The notes under the pieces were generated by a model that was given only the letters and a program-made list of their open reading frames with translations, searched no databases and had not been told where the DNA came from. A stretch of 21,016 nucleotides of DNA from Streptomyces katrae (GTDB lineage Bacteria; Actinomycetota; Actinomycetes; Streptomycetales; Streptomycetaceae), in NCBI RefSeq assembly GCF_000966975.1, contig NZ_JZWV01000169.1, positions 1 to 21,016 on the forward strand, written 5' to 3'. A program made the translations under genes and the position numbers. Below are positions 5,848 through 12,382 of the stretch, piece after piece. Each line of letters starts with the position of its first letter. The first letter of the stretch is position 1.

Positions 5848-7266
5848 TCAGGCCTGGCGGAGTACGGCGTCGGTCAGCGCGTCTCTGAAGTCGCTCACGC
5901 CAGGGACCGTACGCCATTGATCAAGAATGCCGTCGAGCTGGGCCAGCTCCCGAGAGATCCGGTCCGAGCCGGTCTCCTTCGCAATGCTGAGGGCTTGCAG
6001 GCCGACGACCGCCGCCCGCTCCGCCTCCCCCGCCCTTGCCAGGGAGACGGCCTCCCGGCCCAGGTAGACACCGCGGTCGCGGTGGTAGCCGGCGGGCAGT
6101 CGGCTGATGGCGTTCCGGAAGCCCTCGGCCGCCGCTCGGTGGTCGCCCAGTGCCGCGAGGCTGTGCGCCCGTTGTACGTCGATGTATGCCGCGTCCAGCC
6201 ACACGCCCCACGGGGAACTGGGATCCGGGTCCATGATGGCGTGGAGCTCCAGGGCGTGTTCGTACGCACGCTGAGCCGACAGCGGGTCGTTCCTCAGGGC
6301 GTGCCCGTGTGCCCCGTACGTCGCAGCCACGGCGGCCAGGCGGCTTCGCGGAACGGCGCGGTCTTCCGCCGCTTCCGCTACGTCCACCGCCTCGATCGGG
6401 TCGTTCATGTCTCCGGCGAGCTGGCTGCGGCGCGCCAGGATATACGTGGTGAGCTCGTCGTCTCCCGCCATGTGCGAGGCCTCCAAGGCCTCCCGCATCC
6501 AGTGCTGGGCAGCGCGGAAGTCCCCAAGGTCCTGGTAGAGCCAGCCGCACAGTTCGGAGTACTGGGTCTGAAGCTGGAGGAGCTGCCGGCGGTCGGTTCC
6601 GCGGCGGTCCACCCGTAGTTCCTTGATGGCGGCGATCTGCTGCTGGACAGTTGGTATCACTCGATGCGGCCCGAACAGGTTGTCGTTGTCGATCAACACC
6701 CTTCGGGTGGCCTGGAGGAGCTCGATCGGGTCGGCCCCGGACGCGACGAGATCCGCGCGAGGGGCGGGAGCCGCTGCCGCCGAGAGGTTGGGGGTTGCGG
6801 CTATCGCCGCGCCTGCGCCGAGCGCGCCAATCAGAGCCCTTCGGGACAGCGACACGAAGATGATCCTTCCGTCATCGGAACGTACGGGGACTGACATCCC
6901 CTCCTCCGACGGTGCCTGAATTTCCGATTCCCCAGCCAGGGCCACAGAGGCTTTGGCCACATGAGGCCCTCGATTAGCCACATCCCCCTTGGGGAGGGCC
7001 TCAAGGCTGACTCCTTCGAGGATCGAGGTGTGGAGCCGGACGAGCGACCCGCTCGCCCCGAGAGCATCGTCGTACGCCCGGACCAAATCGGCGGATGCGG
7101 CTTGGCCTCCACGCTCGACGCGGGCCATGTAGCTGGCGTTGAACAGGATGGTTCCGCTGAGCTTGCCCAGCGATAAGCCCCGGTGCGTGCGCCAGGCACG
7201 CATCTCGGCGCCGAGGTAGTGCTGAGGGCTTGCATGCGGTGTCAGATCATTCGGACGCTGGCCCAC
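5848..7266 (-). CDS. XRE-family helix-turn-helix regulator with TPR-like C-terminus
   Basis: Counting from GTG 7266 the protein has about 472 residues. An XRE helix-turn-helix occupies about residues 15-75 (LGAEMRAWRTHRGLSLGKL, then NASYMARVERG). About residues 145-170 form an odd segment SRRALIGALGAGAAIAATP, resembling a membrane or Tat-type stretch, which I recall in other streptomycete XRE/TPR proteins. The remainder is a run of helical tetratricopeptide-like repeats. I prefer GTG 7266 because GAGGGGGG precedes it by five bases. A longer frame could start further upstream, up to 7314, but lacks such a site. TPR domains in this class often sense peptides or partner proteins. It leads the reductase-deaminase operon, and a 28-nt palindrome just upstream suggests autoregulation. 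Confidence 0.75.
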   Translation of the reverse strand: MGQRPNDLTPHASPQHYLGAEMRAWRTHRGLSLGKLSGTILFNASYMARVERGGQAASADLVRAYDDALGASGSLVRLHTSILEGVSLEALPKGDVANRGPHVAKASVALAGESEIQAPSEEGMSVPVRSDDGRIIFVSLSRRALIGALGAGAAIAATPNLSAAAAPAPRADLVASGADPIELLQATRRVLIDNDNLFGPHRVIPTVQQQIAAIKELRVDRRGTDRRQLLQLQTQYSELCGWLYQDLGDFRAAQHWMREALEASHMAGDDELTTYILARRSQLAGDMNDPIEAVDVAEAAEDRAVPRSRLAAVAATYGAHGHALRNDPLSAQRAYEHALELHAIMDPDPSSPWGVWLDAAYIDVQRAHSLAALGDHRAAAEGFRNAISRLPAGYHRDRGVYLGREAVSLARAGEAERAAVVGLQALSIAKETGSDRISRELAQLDGILDQWRTVPGVSDFRDALTDAVLRQA

Positions 7267-7287
7267 TCCATCCCCCCTCATGCGGCC

Positions 7288-7315
7288 CATGTGGCCACCC
7301 GTGGGCGGCCACATG
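7288..7315. promoter_or_regulatory. 28-nt near-perfect palindrome, candidate operator for the XRE regulator
   Basis: CATGTGGCC (7288-7296) and GGCCACATG (7307-7315) are perfect arms, and CCC/GGG continue the symmetry inside, with one mismatched pair and a GT centre. It is 22 bp upstream of the preferred GTG. It overlaps where a -10 would fall for the minus-strand TTGACT at 7331-7336, a classic position for a repressor. Confidence 0.45.
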
Positions 7316-7463
7316 ACAGGTCTGCCGAACAGTCAATTGCCCTCGCTACAAAGGATGCAGAGGGGCGGCGACCAGCCTAGCGACGCAGGTCGGAGCCCTC
7401 CATCCGATGCTGACGAAGGGGCGGGATTGTGACAACGGCAGCGGCTCGGCAGCTCGTGAATCA

Positions 7464-7478
7464 GAGCGCGCAGCGCTC
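7464..7478 (-). terminator. Short hairpin downstream of the GntR gene
   Basis: GAGCGC (7464-7469) and GCGCTC (7473-7478) pair around a 3-nt loop, about 40 nt beyond the GntR stop on the minus strand. It could separate GntR transcription from the XRE operon. The stem is small and lacks a T-tract. Confidence 0.3.
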
Positions 7479-7518
7479 GCTCGGCGACTACCCCGTTGGG
7501 GCGGACGCCGGCCGGACA

Positions 7519-7869
7519 TCACTTCTCCTCCAGCTCCACTACTCGCTCACGGAGTTCGACCACTTCGCTCTGAAGTCGAGCGACCTGCTCGCGAAGCTCT
7601 GCGATCGCGACCTCGGGGCCGACGAGCCTGGCACTGTCCGAAGCCGCAGCCGTCAGGAACGCCCCCTTGCCCTGGTGGCTCACCACGAGGCCGTCCGTCT
7701 TGAGCTGACGGATGGCGTCACGCGCCACGGTCACGGTGACGCCGTACGTCGCCTGGAGGTCCGCCAAGGACGGCAGCTTGCCGGATTCGGCGAACTCGCC
7801 GGCCGCGATCCTCCCCCGCAGCTGCTCCGCAACCTGCTGGTAGGCGGGCTTGCCCGTCCACTCGACCAT
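7519..7869 (-). CDS. Short GntR-family repressor with coiled-coil tail (KorSA-like role)
   Basis: The 116-residue protein opens with a GntR winged helix: AYQQVAEQLRGRIAAGEF, LPSLADLQATYGVTVTVARDAIRQL, then a wing LVVSHQGKGAFLT. Residues about 84-116 form a leucine-heptad coiled coil (ELREQVARLQSEVVELRERVVELEE) in place of a usual effector domain, so it probably dimerises without a ligand pocket. I chose ATG 7867-7869, preceded by GAGG with a 5-nt gap. A GTG at 7896 has its GAGG only two bases away. In pSAM2 the GntR protein KorSA represses transfer and replication genes. This one lies at the head of the core, with CTGCCTCA repeats on its upstream side, and plausibly has the same job. Confidence 0.8.
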   Translation of the reverse strand: MVEWTGKPAYQQVAEQLRGRIAAGEFAESGKLPSLADLQATYGVTVTVARDAIRQLKTDGLVVSHQGKGAFLTAAASDSARLVGPEVAIAELREQVARLQSEVVELRERVVELEEK

Positions 7870-7893
7870 CTGCACCTCAAGTTTCTTCGCGGT

Positions 7894-7999
7894 CACTGCC
7901 TCAGTGTGCCCAAGCGGCACAGGTAGGACCAGCGCTCGCCCCGCCCTTACGTCGAGGAGGCTTGCGCAACTCTGCCTCACAGTGCACTCTGAGGCAGAG
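7894..7999. promoter_or_regulatory. CTGCCTCA operator-like cluster between GntR and the transfer module
   Basis: CTGCCTCA occurs at 7896-7903 and 7972-7979, and its complement TGAGGCAG at 7990-7997. The last two form a perfect 10-bp inverted repeat (CTCTGCCTCA 7970-7979, TGAGGCAGAG 7990-7999). The first lies in a small palindrome CACTG-CCT-CAGTG (7894-7906). A further hairpin GTGCC/GGCAC spans 7906-7920. The position suits autoregulation of gntR and repression of the rightward operon. No clear -10/-35 pair was found. Confidence 0.5.
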
Positions 8000-8114
8000 C
8001 CAAGCTTCGATCTGAAGCCAGGCCCAATCGGCCGCAGCTGCCTGGAGTGCAGCCACGATCGAGCCCGCATTGCCGTGGCCGGAGGGCCCTCGAAAGGGGT
8101 CTGAGGGAAGCACT

Positions 8115-8144
8115 GGTTCCTTGAGAACTGAACAGCGTGCCAAG
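8115..8144 (+). promoter_or_regulatory. rRNA-leader-like (boxA-type) motif at the head of the transfer operon
   Basis: The core TTGAGAACTGAACAGCGTGC closely resembles the conserved TTGAGAACTCAA-x-AG-x-GTG motif of actinobacterial rRNA leaders and spacers, recalled from family knowledge. No rRNA gene is present. In rRNA operons the nearby boxA nucleates an antitermination complex. Here it precedes 530 nt of hairpins and a long operon, so a similar role is inferred. Confidence 0.45.
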
Positions 8145-8670
8145 TGAGACGAGACGGGGCGTGATCCCCGTCCCCATGGCGACGGGTTGTCGCCGGCGGC
8201 CACTTATTCCGCGTCCTGGCTCTGGAGAACACCCCCTCGGGGTGCCACCCGGTACGCGCCGCCCTGCTGGCGTCAGAGCAGTGATGATGACGCGCCCGAT
8301 TCCCCGGCTCGGGACCGGAGCGCCGTGGCAACGGTGCGCTGGTGAAGCCTCGCCCCTCCGGCTTGGAGGTTGCTGTGTTCTTTCGACATCTGTGGGCGCC
8401 GGCCGTACTGGACCGGTACGACCGGCCACGCCCTTCGCGTCACCGCACGACCGCTGTGCGAGTCGGCTCCGGACTTCGTCGTCCGGCCCCGCTCGCACGG
8501 CCCTTCCACCCTTCCGAAGCGCTGACTGCGCTCCGGCCGGTTGCCTCCTCCGCCCGTCACGTACGGGCGGGGTCGAGGGGAGCCGCGATTCGGGCTTCAC
8601 CGCCAGGGCTGGGACGCCTCTCGCCGCGACCGCCCTCGCCACCACTTCCCTTCGGTACCGAGGAGTTCCT
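8145..8670 (+). other. Non-coding, densely structured leader region (about 525 nt)
   Basis: No convincing gene lies here; the long plus-strand frame crossing it has no ribosome site or protein-like composition. Instead there are consecutive hairpins: 8153-8172 (GACGGGG/CCCCGTC), 8178-8194 (GGCGAC/GTCGCC), 8230-8244 (CACCCC/GGGGTG), 8355-8369 (CCTCC/GGAGG), 8398-8426 (arms of about 13 bp, one mismatch and one wobble), 8469-8486 (CCGGAC/GTCCGG) nested in 8456-8498 (GTGCGAG/CTCGCAC), 8514-8536 (AGCGC/GCGCT core), and 8550-8570 (CCGCCCGT/ACGGGCGG). It is probably the 5' UTR of the transfer operon, or a separate structured RNA or cis-acting DNA site. Confidence 0.55.
8616..8634 (+). repeat. Decayed third copy of the intergenic hairpin repeat
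   Basis: GCCTCTCGCC followed directly by GCGACCGCC matches the two intact copies at 9157-9189 and 16509-16541 minus AAAGACC and the left arm. Like them it lies about 35-40 nt before a start codon. Confidence 0.4.
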
Positions 8671-9141
8671 GTGAATGCTGCAACCTTCGCCGCCGTATTC
8701 GCCGCCCTGTACGTCGCACACAGCGTCGGGGATCACTGGGTGCAGACCTCCCGCCAGTCGGCCGACAAGGGCAAGGCCGGATGGACCGGCCGCCTGGCCG
8801 ATGCCCGCCACGTCGCCACCCTGACCGCCACCAAGCTCGCCTTACTGCTCCCCGTCGCGTTGCTGCTCGGCCTGGAGCTCTCGGTCCTGGGCCTGGCGGT
8901 CGGGCTGGGAGTGGATGCGGTGACGCACTGGTGGGCCGACCGCCGCAGCACCCTCGCCTGGCTGGCCAAGGTCGCCGGCCAGACGGAGTTCTACCAGCTC
9001 GGCACGGGTGCTCACCCGCTGCACCCGGTCACTGCCGAGGGCACGCCCGCGACCCACCTCGGCACCGGCGCTTACGCCCTCGACCAGTCCTTCCACCACC
9101 TGTGGCTGCTGGTCGCGGCCCTGCTCATCACCACCGTCTGA
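8671..9141 (+). CDS. DUF3307-like membrane protein
   Basis: The 156-residue protein starts at GTG 8671 with AGGAG five bases upstream, well inside a longer frame. The N-terminus has an amphipathic or membrane helix with HSVGDHWVQTSRQSADKG, a histidine/aspartate motif typical of DUF3307-like proteins as I recall them. A strong transmembrane segment spans about residues 53-85, with VDAVTHWWADRR just after it and another hydrophobic helix at the C-terminus (about 140-155). Conserved His and Asp within membrane helices hint at a buried functional site, but no activity is known to me. As the first gene of the core operon behind the structured leader it may be a transfer-associated membrane component. 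Confidence 0.6.
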   Translation: MNAATFAAVFAALYVAHSVGDHWVQTSRQSADKGKAGWTGRLADARHVATLTATKLALLLPVALLLGLELSVLGLAVGLGVDAVTHWWADRRSTLAWLAKVAGQTEFYQLGTGAHPLHPVTAEGTPATHLGTGAYALDQSFHHLWLLVAALLITTV

Positions 9142-9156
9142 GCTGCTCCACCCCCG

Positions 9157-9189
9157 GGCGGTCGCCTCTCGCCAAAGACCGCGACCGCC
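9157..9189 (+). repeat. Intergenic hairpin repeat, copy 1
   Basis: GGCGGTCGC (9157-9165) pairs perfectly with GCGACCGCC (9181-9189) around a 15-nt loop CTCTCGCCAAAGACC. All 33 bases are identical to 16509-16541. Both copies are followed by CCCTTCGACA and a start codon, 35 nt downstream here. Confidence 0.75.
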
Positions 9190-9223
9190 ACGGGCCGTCC
9201 CTTCGACATCAGGAGAGAGCACC

Positions 9224-9520
9224 ATGCGCATTTTCATCGGCGGCCACGAGGCCGTCAGCACCGACGAGTTCATCGAACTGGCCCTCGGCACGCCGCTGGA
9301 GCTGTGGCTCGGGGTGGAGGGCGAGAGCGAGGAGGAGCGCGCAGCCCGCCTGGACGCGGCCCGCGACATCCTCGCCGAGTACCCGAACCTCCCCGATGAC
9401 GTGAGCCGGGTCGCCGCCCAGGTGATCGCGGCCAACGCTCCCGAGCTGTTCAACATCGTTCCGCTCCCGCCCCGCGCCACCGCCCGCCGGCGCAACAGCA
9501 AGGGGCGGGTGGCGGCATGA
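9224..9520 (+). CDS. Small acidic protein, unknown function
   Basis: The 98-residue protein starts at ATG 9224 after AGGAGAG. It begins with a short strand (MRIFIGG), followed by acidic helices rich in Glu, Leu and Ala (about 14-70), and ends in a basic, arginine-rich tail. It resembles no family I can name. It lies between the first intergenic hairpin and the HEAGH protein, whose ATG overlaps its stop (ATGA), so the two are coupled and perhaps made in matched amounts. Confidence 0.6.
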   Translation: MRIFIGGHEAVSTDEFIELALGTPLELWLGVEGESEEERAARLDAARDILAEYPNLPDDVSRVAAQVIAANAPELFNIVPLPPRATARRRNSKGRVAA

Positions 9521-10116
9521 ACTCCCAGACGCCCCAGCCGGAGCACCTGCTCGACCACCTCGGCGAGCCGCTGCCGGTGGTGGCCATGCCGACCCTGACC
9601 CACGAGCAGGCGCGCCTGGGTCTGGCCTTCCACGAGGCCGGACACGCCGTTCTGTCCATGGCCTACGGCATGCGGGTCATCCACAGCCAGGTCATCGCCT
9701 GGCAGACCGCCGACGGGACCATGGCTGTCACGGGCAACACCCGGCACGTCGCCGCCGGAGTGTCGCCCTGGCGGTACGCCGCCCAGTGCGCCGCCGGCGA
9801 GCTGGCCCACGTCCGCTACCTGAAGCAGGACGGGCTGTGGACGCCCGAGCTGGAGGCGGGTTGCGTGGCCTTACACGACCGCGAGCTGGCCATCGACGTC
9901 CTCGCCCAGTTCGGCTACCACCTGGGCCGGGGGCACACCCCGCGCGGCGGCAAGTCCTGGCCCACCATCCAGGCCGTTGCGAACCGAACGGTCGCGCTGC
10001 TGTGGCCGCACATCACCACGGTCGCCCACGCCATGGACCAGCGGACGAAGCTGACCGGGGGCGAGATCGCCGACCTGACGGGCCTGACCAACCCCGACCT
10101 CGGGGGTGCGGCGTGA
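9517..10116 (+). CDS. HEAGH-motif putative zinc metalloprotease
   Basis: The 199-residue protein carries AFHEAGHAVLSMAYG (about 38-52). H39-E-A-G-H43 fits the HExxH zinc site and its surroundings are like those of FtsH-type (M41) peptidases. A third ligand could lie in CAAGELAH (about 91-98) or HDRELAID (about 120-127), but I cannot assign it. There is no transmembrane helix and no AAA domain, so it is a free-standing cytoplasmic protease-like protein, far shorter than FtsH. Its start overlaps the upstream stop as ATGA, and its stop overlaps the GGDEF start as GTGA. A substrate might be an element repressor or a host regulator; this is speculation. Confidence 0.65.
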   Translation: MNSQTPQPEHLLDHLGEPLPVVAMPTLTHEQARLGLAFHEAGHAVLSMAYGMRVIHSQVIAWQTADGTMAVTGNTRHVAAGVSPWRYAAQCAAGELAHVRYLKQDGLWTPELEAGCVALHDRELAIDVLAQFGYHLGRGHTPRGGKSWPTIQAVANRTVALLWPHITTVAHAMDQRTKLTGGEIADLTGLTNPDLGGAA

Positions 10117-10754
10117 GCCACACCATGACGGCCCTGTCCGCGGCACTCCCGCTCGTATCCGGATGGTCGGTTCACAGTCTGTGGATGCGGCGCCGAATCG
10201 AAACCGCCCGCCGCGACCCGCTCACCGGCCTGTGGACTCGGGCCCCCTTCGAGCAGAGGGCCCGCAAGAGCCTGTCGCAGCAGTGCCAGCGCGCCGTCCT
10301 CGTCTTGGACCTCAACCGGTTCAAGGAGATCAACGACACGCTCGGCCACGCCGCCGGTGACGCGGTCATCCGCGCGACCGGGCAGCGCCTTGGCCTGTGG
10401 GCCGAGGAACACGCCGGGATCTCCGGGCGCCTGGGCGGGGACGAGTTCGCCGTCGTCATCCCCGGCTACGGCATCGACAAGCTGCGCAGCGACCTGGTCA
10501 TGCTGACCGGGCGGCTGGACCAGCCAGTGCCGTTCGAGGGCCGCTCCATCGAGGTGCACACCTCGATCGGCGCCGCCTACCACCGCGCCGGCACCGACCT
10601 GTCCACCCTGCTGCGCCGTGCGGACGAGCAGATGTACAAGGCCAAGCAGCGCGGTGGGGGCTGGCGCATCACGCATCGCCTGACCGTCCAGGAAACGTCC
10701 ACGGTCAACGGTCGCCGGGCCGGCCGCCGCGGCACCACCGGGGAGGCAACGTGA
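10113..10754 (+). CDS. GGDEF-domain diguanylate cyclase
   Basis: The 213-residue protein contains a nearly complete GGDEF domain: RDPLTGLWTR at about 34-43, LDLNRFKEINDTLGHAAGDAVI at about 65-86 (the D-x-N-x-F-K-x-I-ND metal and nucleotide region), the G108-G-D-E-F112 active loop, and ADEQMYKAKQRGG near the end. It should make c-di-GMP from two GTP. No RxxD inhibitory site precedes GGDEF, so product feedback may be absent. The only N-terminal extra is a hydrophobic stretch (about 5-25) that may anchor it; there is no sensor domain. The start is GTG 10113 overlapping the upstream stop, with ATG 10125 as an alternative. In Streptomyces c-di-GMP acts through BldD to hold cells in vegetative growth. 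Confidence 0.85.
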   Translation: MSHTMTALSAALPLVSGWSVHSLWMRRRIETARRDPLTGLWTRAPFEQRARKSLSQQCQRAVLVLDLNRFKEINDTLGHAAGDAVIRATGQRLGLWAEEHAGISGRLGGDEFAVVIPGYGIDKLRSDLVMLTGRLDQPVPFEGRSIEVHTSIGAAYHRAGTDLSTLLRRADEQMYKAKQRGGGWRITHRLTVQETSTVNGRRAGRRGTTGEAT

Positions 10755-11857
10755 TGCCAGACCGCAGGTCCTTGACCAAGGTGCAGAAGGTCGTCCTCAC
10801 GGCTGCCTTCCTGCCCATGCTCGCCACTGGCATCGCCGGCGGCGCGGGAACGTTCAGCAACATCAGCCGCGCCTACGGCTCGGGTACGGCACTCGGCGCG
10901 GTGGCGGCCGGCGAGGGCGCGACCGCCGTTCTGGCGCTGGTGCTGCTCGGGCTGACCATGCTGGGGCAGTCCTCCCCCGGCATCATCCGGACGGGATTGT
11001 GGGCTCTTCCCACTGCCGCGTCAGTCATGGCCGCCATGGCCGCCGATGATCCAGGTCGCACCGTGATCTATGCCGTGACGCCGATGGGCATGTGCGTGTC
11101 GGCGGAGGGCATGGCGTTCCTCGCCCGGCGGATCGTGGTCCACCAGGACGGCCACGACGTCGAGGCCGAAGCAAAGGCCGCGGCTGTGGTGCGGGCGCTG
11201 GCGTACCACCGGGCCCGTGCGGCGAACCACCCTCAGTCGTGGGTGCGGAAGTCGTCGGACCGAACCTCATGGCGGCTGGCCCGCAGAGTCGGGCTGGGGG
11301 ACGCCTCGTTGGGCGCCCGACTCCTGGACGTCCAACGCGACCGTCTGACCAGCGGTGCGGACGCCGCCCTCGCCGTCATGTTCACCACTCCCGCAAACCT
11401 GCATGAAACGGTGGAGTTCACCGTAAATCGGTTGAGGTCTGACCTGCACGAGTCGACCGCCGAGCCCCCGGCCGCCGCTGCCGAACTACCCTTGCCCAAG
11501 TTGGCCGACCCGGTTCCGATCATCGAACCTGCGGAGCCGACAGAGGCGGTTCCGGCAGTCGAGCCGGTAGAGCCGCCTGATGCGGCTCCGGTGAAGTCGG
11601 CCGCCGCGTTGAAGTCCGTACCGCGTAGGGCGACCGGTCGAGTGCCTCAGTCGGCCCGCACTCCCCGACCGACTCGCACCCCGGACGAACTCCTCGCCGA
11701 GGCACGGAAGGCCACAGCCGGCTGGTCCGACGACGAGCTGACGGCCGAAGCGATCCGCAAGGCAGTCCGTACGTCGTCGGCAAACGGCCGCGCCCTGCGC
11801 GACACACTCAAGGCTGAGCGGACTCAGCACCCGACTGGGGCTGAGGCGGCAGCCTGA
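10754..11857 (+). CDS. SpdB-like membrane protein, conjugal spread
   Basis: The 367-residue protein starts at ATG 10754, overlapping the GGDEF stop as TGATG. Four transmembrane helices are visible at about residues 12-32, 45-68, 75-95 and 100-122. A soluble helical region follows to about 225, then a Pro/Ala/Glu/Val-rich linker (about 232-300). A basic C-terminal domain (about 315-360) contains ELTAEAIRKAVRTSSANGRALRDTL, resembling a small DNA-binding helix pair. This layout (membrane domain, flexible linker, basic tail) matches Spd proteins of Streptomyces elements, which help TraB move DNA from hypha to hypha through septa. Assignment to SpdB rests on layout and context, not on an alignment. 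Confidence 0.6.
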   Translation: MPDRRSLTKVQKVVLTAAFLPMLATGIAGGAGTFSNISRAYGSGTALGAVAAGEGATAVLALVLLGLTMLGQSSPGIIRTGLWALPTAASVMAAMAADDPGRTVIYAVTPMGMCVSAEGMAFLARRIVVHQDGHDVEAEAKAAAVVRALAYHRARAANHPQSWVRKSSDRTSWRLARRVGLGDASLGARLLDVQRDRLTSGADAALAVMFTTPANLHETVEFTVNRLRSDLHESTAEPPAAAAELPLPKLADPVPIIEPAEPTEAVPAVEPVEPPDAAPVKSAAALKSVPRRATGRVPQSARTPRPTRTPDELLAEARKATAGWSDDELTAEAIRKAVRTSSANGRALRDTLKAERTQHPTGAEAAA

Positions 11858-12252
11858 TGGCCGTCCAGCCACGGTTCTGGGACCCGCGTGGGGAACGCTT
11901 CGGCATCCCCACGTATCCGTGGAACCTCGCCCCGCTCGGCCTGGCCACCCGCCGTCAGCTCCGCGAGCAGGGGCTCCGGCCGGGTGGCCAGGACGTGGTC
12001 GCGCAGGTGCTCTGGCACTCCAACCGCTACCGCCGGCCGGGGACCCCCGGCATTCGCGTGGCCTACCTCTTCGCCATCGACCGGGCCAAGCCCGTACGGC
12101 CGATGACGCCCGGACGCCGCGCCGCCCTCGCCGAGGCGATGCGTGCCCGCCGTACCTGCCCCGACTGCCGGCAGGACGCCGGCTACGTCATCCCGACCTC
12201 TCTCGGTAGCTGCACTGCGTGCAGCGCCGTCCACGAGCAGCGCGCCGCCTGA
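11857..12252 (+). CDS. RRQRL-motif-type zinc-binding protein
   Basis: The 131-residue protein starts at ATG 11857, overlapping the upstream stop (TGATG). Residues about 31-34 are RRQL followed by REQGLRPGG, the motif after which this AICE family is named as I recall it. C-terminal pairs C-P-D-C (about 100-103) and C-x-x-C (about 119-122, CTAC) form a four-cysteine zinc ribbon. A central basic stretch could bind DNA or RNA. The function is unknown. It regularly sits just before traB in related elements, so a role as a transfer accessory or regulator is plausible. Confidence 0.65.
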   Translation: MAVQPRFWDPRGERFGIPTYPWNLAPLGLATRRQLREQGLRPGGQDVVAQVLWHSNRYRRPGTPGIRVAYLFAIDRAKPVRPMTPGRRAALAEAMRARRTCPDCRQDAGYVIPTSLGSCTACSAVHEQRAA

Positions 12253-12256
12253 ACAA

Positions 12257-12275
12257 GGCACGCAGTCTGCGTGCC
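12257..12275 (+). terminator. 8-bp hairpin after the zinc protein gene
   Basis: GGCACGCA (12257-12264) and TGCGTGCC (12268-12275) pair around GTC, four bases after the upstream stop. It probably terminates or processes the upstream mRNA. Confidence 0.5.
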
Positions 12276-12308
12276 CGCCTGCGCAAGGACCGGACTCACC
12301 ATCAAGGC

Positions 12309-12352
12309 ACGGGCCCGACCGCTCACCTCTCACAGCAGTCGGCCGGGCCCGT
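12309..12352 (+). terminator. Long GC-rich stem-loop before traB
   Basis: ACGGGCCCG (12309-12317) pairs with CGGGCCCGT (12344-12352), extended by CCG/CGG after one mismatch, with a loop of about 18 nt. It ends 30 nt before the traB start. It may be a terminator, an attenuator or a 5' stabiliser of a separate traB transcript. Confidence 0.5.
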
Positions 12353-12382
12353 CTTACCCCTCGCACTGGAAGGGAAGCACCA

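Noticed and set aside
8115..8144. Possible remnant of an rRNA operon
   Set aside because: Only the leader-like motif matches; no 16S, 23S or 5S sequence is present nearby.
8137..8670. Plus-strand ORF extension upstream of the DUF3307-like gene
   Set aside because: The open frame comes from high GC. It has no ribosome site, low-complexity composition and crosses many hairpins, whereas GTG 8671 has a good AGGAG.
12143..12382. N-terminal extension of traB
   Set aside because: It overlaps the zinc protein in another frame and runs through two hairpins. GTG 12383 has a clear ribosome site and a sensible protein start.
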